Shown here: one piece after another, positions 62,881 to 64,000 of the stretch
Position numbering within the stretch: the stretch's first letter is position 1
Layout of the letters: every line of letters starts with the position of its first letter
Assembly (NCBI GenBank): GCA_016787705.1
Contig: JAEUTP010000002.1
Span: 62,001-126,000, forward strand
Origin: Bacteroidia bacterium
GTDB lineage: Bacteria; Bacteroidota; Bacteroidia; B-17B0; Aurantibacillaceae
Reading direction: 5' to 3'
DNA: 64,000 bases
The notes under the pieces: generated by a model
Database searches by the model: none
Told to the model about the DNA's origin: nothing
What the model saw: only the letters and a program-made list of their open reading frames with translations
Program-made: the position numbers and the translations under genes

Positions 62881-64000
62881 ATGAAAAAAATTTTATTTAC
62901 AGGCCTTCTTTTTTTTAGTTTCTTAATAAAAGCGCAAGGCCCGCCGGGTGGCGGTGGCGCAAACAAAGACATGATGAAAGCCCTTAAGGATATTAAGGGC
63001 CGTGTGTATGGAAAAATAGTTGATGCTAAAACCAAAAAACCGGTAGAGTTTGCATCGGTAGTGGTGCTATGGTATAATAAAGACAGTCTTTTAGGGGGCT
63101 CTTTAACCCAGGAAAATGGCGATTTTGCTATTGAAGGTCTGCCGCCAATGGGTGGTTTTCGCTTTCGTGCCACACAAATTGGTTATAAAACTTATGAAAC
63201 CAAGATCTACATTCAAATGCCCAATAAGCTGGAACAAGACCTTGGTGATATAAAATTTGAAGTAGATGAAAAGTTATTAAAGGAAGTAGAAGTTACCACC
63301 GAAAAAAATACCGTACAAATGTCGATTGACAAACGTACGTACAATGTTGATAAAGATATTTCGGTAAGAGGCGGCACTGCGGCAGACGTTATGAAAAATG
63401 TACCGGGTGTTACCATGGATGCGGATGGTAACGCGCAGTTAAGGAACCAGAGCCCGACTATTTTTGTAGACGGCAGACCGACCAATATGACACTGGCTCA
63501 AATTCCGGCTGATCAAATTGACCGTGTAGAAGTGATCACCAACCCTTCGGTTAAATTTGATGCCAATACCACCGGTGGTATCTTAAACATTATTATGAAA
63601 AAGAATTTAAAACCCGGCTACAATGGTATGGTAATGGCCAATGCGGGCACGGGCGACCGGTACGGCGGCATGTTAATGCTGAATGTGAAGCAGGGCCGAT
63701 GGAACATGTCATCGATGTACTCGTTTAACCAGGCCATTAATAACACGTTGGGTTATACAAAACGTACGCAATTGGATAGTAGTGGAAATGCCGCAGGATA
63801 CTTTAACCAGGATAATAACACCAATTTTAAAAACCAGTTTCATTTTGGAAGATTGGGCATTGATTATAACATTAGCAACCGAAACACCATTACGCTAAAC
63901 GGAATGATAGTGGCCGGTGCTTTTGATACAGATGACAGACAGGTTTATGAGGTATTGGATAAAAATGCTAAAAAGATTTTATACGGCGGACGTTTAAATG
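62881..64000 (+). CDS. TonB-dependent-receptor-like outer-membrane barrel protein (3' end outside window)
   Basis: The open frame runs 373 codons to the window end. Signal peptide (1-19, ending FLIKAQ), glycine-rich GPPGGGGANKD, carboxypeptidase-type plug-like sandwich (about 40-120, GRVYGKIVDAKTKKPVEFASVVV..GDFAIEGLPP), plug domain (about 130-235, KRTYNVDKD, TAADVMKNVPGVTMDADGN, LRNQSPTIFVDGRPTN, ADQIDRVEVITNPSVKFDANTTGGILNI) and the first barrel strands. This is the 'outer membrane beta-barrel' receptor type common in Bacteroidota; ligand unknown. A TAATTTTA box lies 15 bases before the start, just after the inverted-repeat element. Confidence 0.88.
   Translation, partial: MKKILFTGLLFFSFLIKAQGPPGGGGANKDMMKALKDIKGRVYGKIVDAKTKKPVEFASVVVLWYNKDSLLGGSLTQENGDFAIEGLPPMGGFRFRATQIGYKTYETKIYIQMPNKLEQDLGDIKFEVDEKLLKEVEVTTEKNTVQMSIDKRTYNVDKDISVRGGTAADVMKNVPGVTMDADGNAQLRNQSPTIFVDGRPTNMTLAQIPADQIDRVEVITNPSVKFDANTTGGILNIIMKKNLKPGYNGMVMANAGTGDRYGGMLMLNVKQGRWNMSSMYSFNQAINNTLGYTKRTQLDSSGNAAGYFNQDNNTNFKNQFHFGRLGIDYNISNRNTITLNGMIVAGAFDTDDRQVYEVLDKNAKKILYGGRLN

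Overview
This 64 kb window comes from the chromosome of a low-GC member of the Bacteroidota. I cannot place the class or family from the sequence alone. The evidence is eight secreted proteins with a type IX secretion (Por/T9SS) C-terminal sorting domain, Bacteroidota promoter boxes (TTTG, about 19 bases, then TAnnTTTG/A) with few Shine-Dalgarno sequences, TonB/carboxypeptidase-like outer-membrane modules, LytTR/LytS-type signalling, two-component propeller proteins, and the gene order recF / TPR / ribH. No rRNA, tRNA, CRISPR array, prophage or recognisable transposase gene was found.

Layout. 1-585: end of the ribonucleotide reductase large subunit gene with its terminator. 590-4456: a small accessory island with a PHP-phosphoesterase/SMC-like ATPase fusion (TrlF-like, probable conflict or defence function), a frameshifted membrane-protein remnant, a 137-bp inverted-repeat element and an ORF6N-domain protein whose last residues are out of frame. 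4460-16935: signalling and secretion. Two tandem TPR/membrane proteins stop just where the SpoIIE-type phosphatase domain begins in related proteins. They are followed by two mosaic tandem T9SS proteins, a full-length propeller/Y_Y_Y/PP2C sensor phosphatase, a periplasmic rhodanese, and a relic of a third TPR protein with an internal deletion. 16990-30794: a run of secreted proteins, lipoproteins and small membrane proteins (arylsulfotransferase-like, M43 metalloprotease, glycine-zipper, lipocalin-like, YARHG, pentapeptide) ending with a PAS/HisKA_2 histidine kinase. 30919-40581: a PA0069-type radical SAM protein, a LamG/kelch T9SS protein, a VWA + MoxR/ChlI-type AAA pair, then ribH, a TPR membrane protein and recF. 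40578-47242: outer-membrane lipoproteins, asnS and an AddB-like nuclease that shares a CCATGG start site with a divergent small gene. 47307-57116: small secreted proteins, two large SBBP-repeat T9SS proteins flanking a short repeat protein, and a LytTR regulator/LytS-like kinase pair. 57362-64000: a GIY-YIG gene bracketed by 16-bp inverted repeats, MutS2 without Smr, a DUF349 protein, gmk and the start of a TonB-dependent-receptor-like barrel.

The window is an ordinary housekeeping/secretome region with several kinds of short, non-coding, palindromic dispersed elements between genes. The least explained items are the PHP-ATPase island, the GIY-YIG gene with its flanking repeats, the MITE-like elements at 31997, 61744 and 62608, and the paired lipoproteins sharing a CKSNSF N-terminus and a C-terminal membrane helix.
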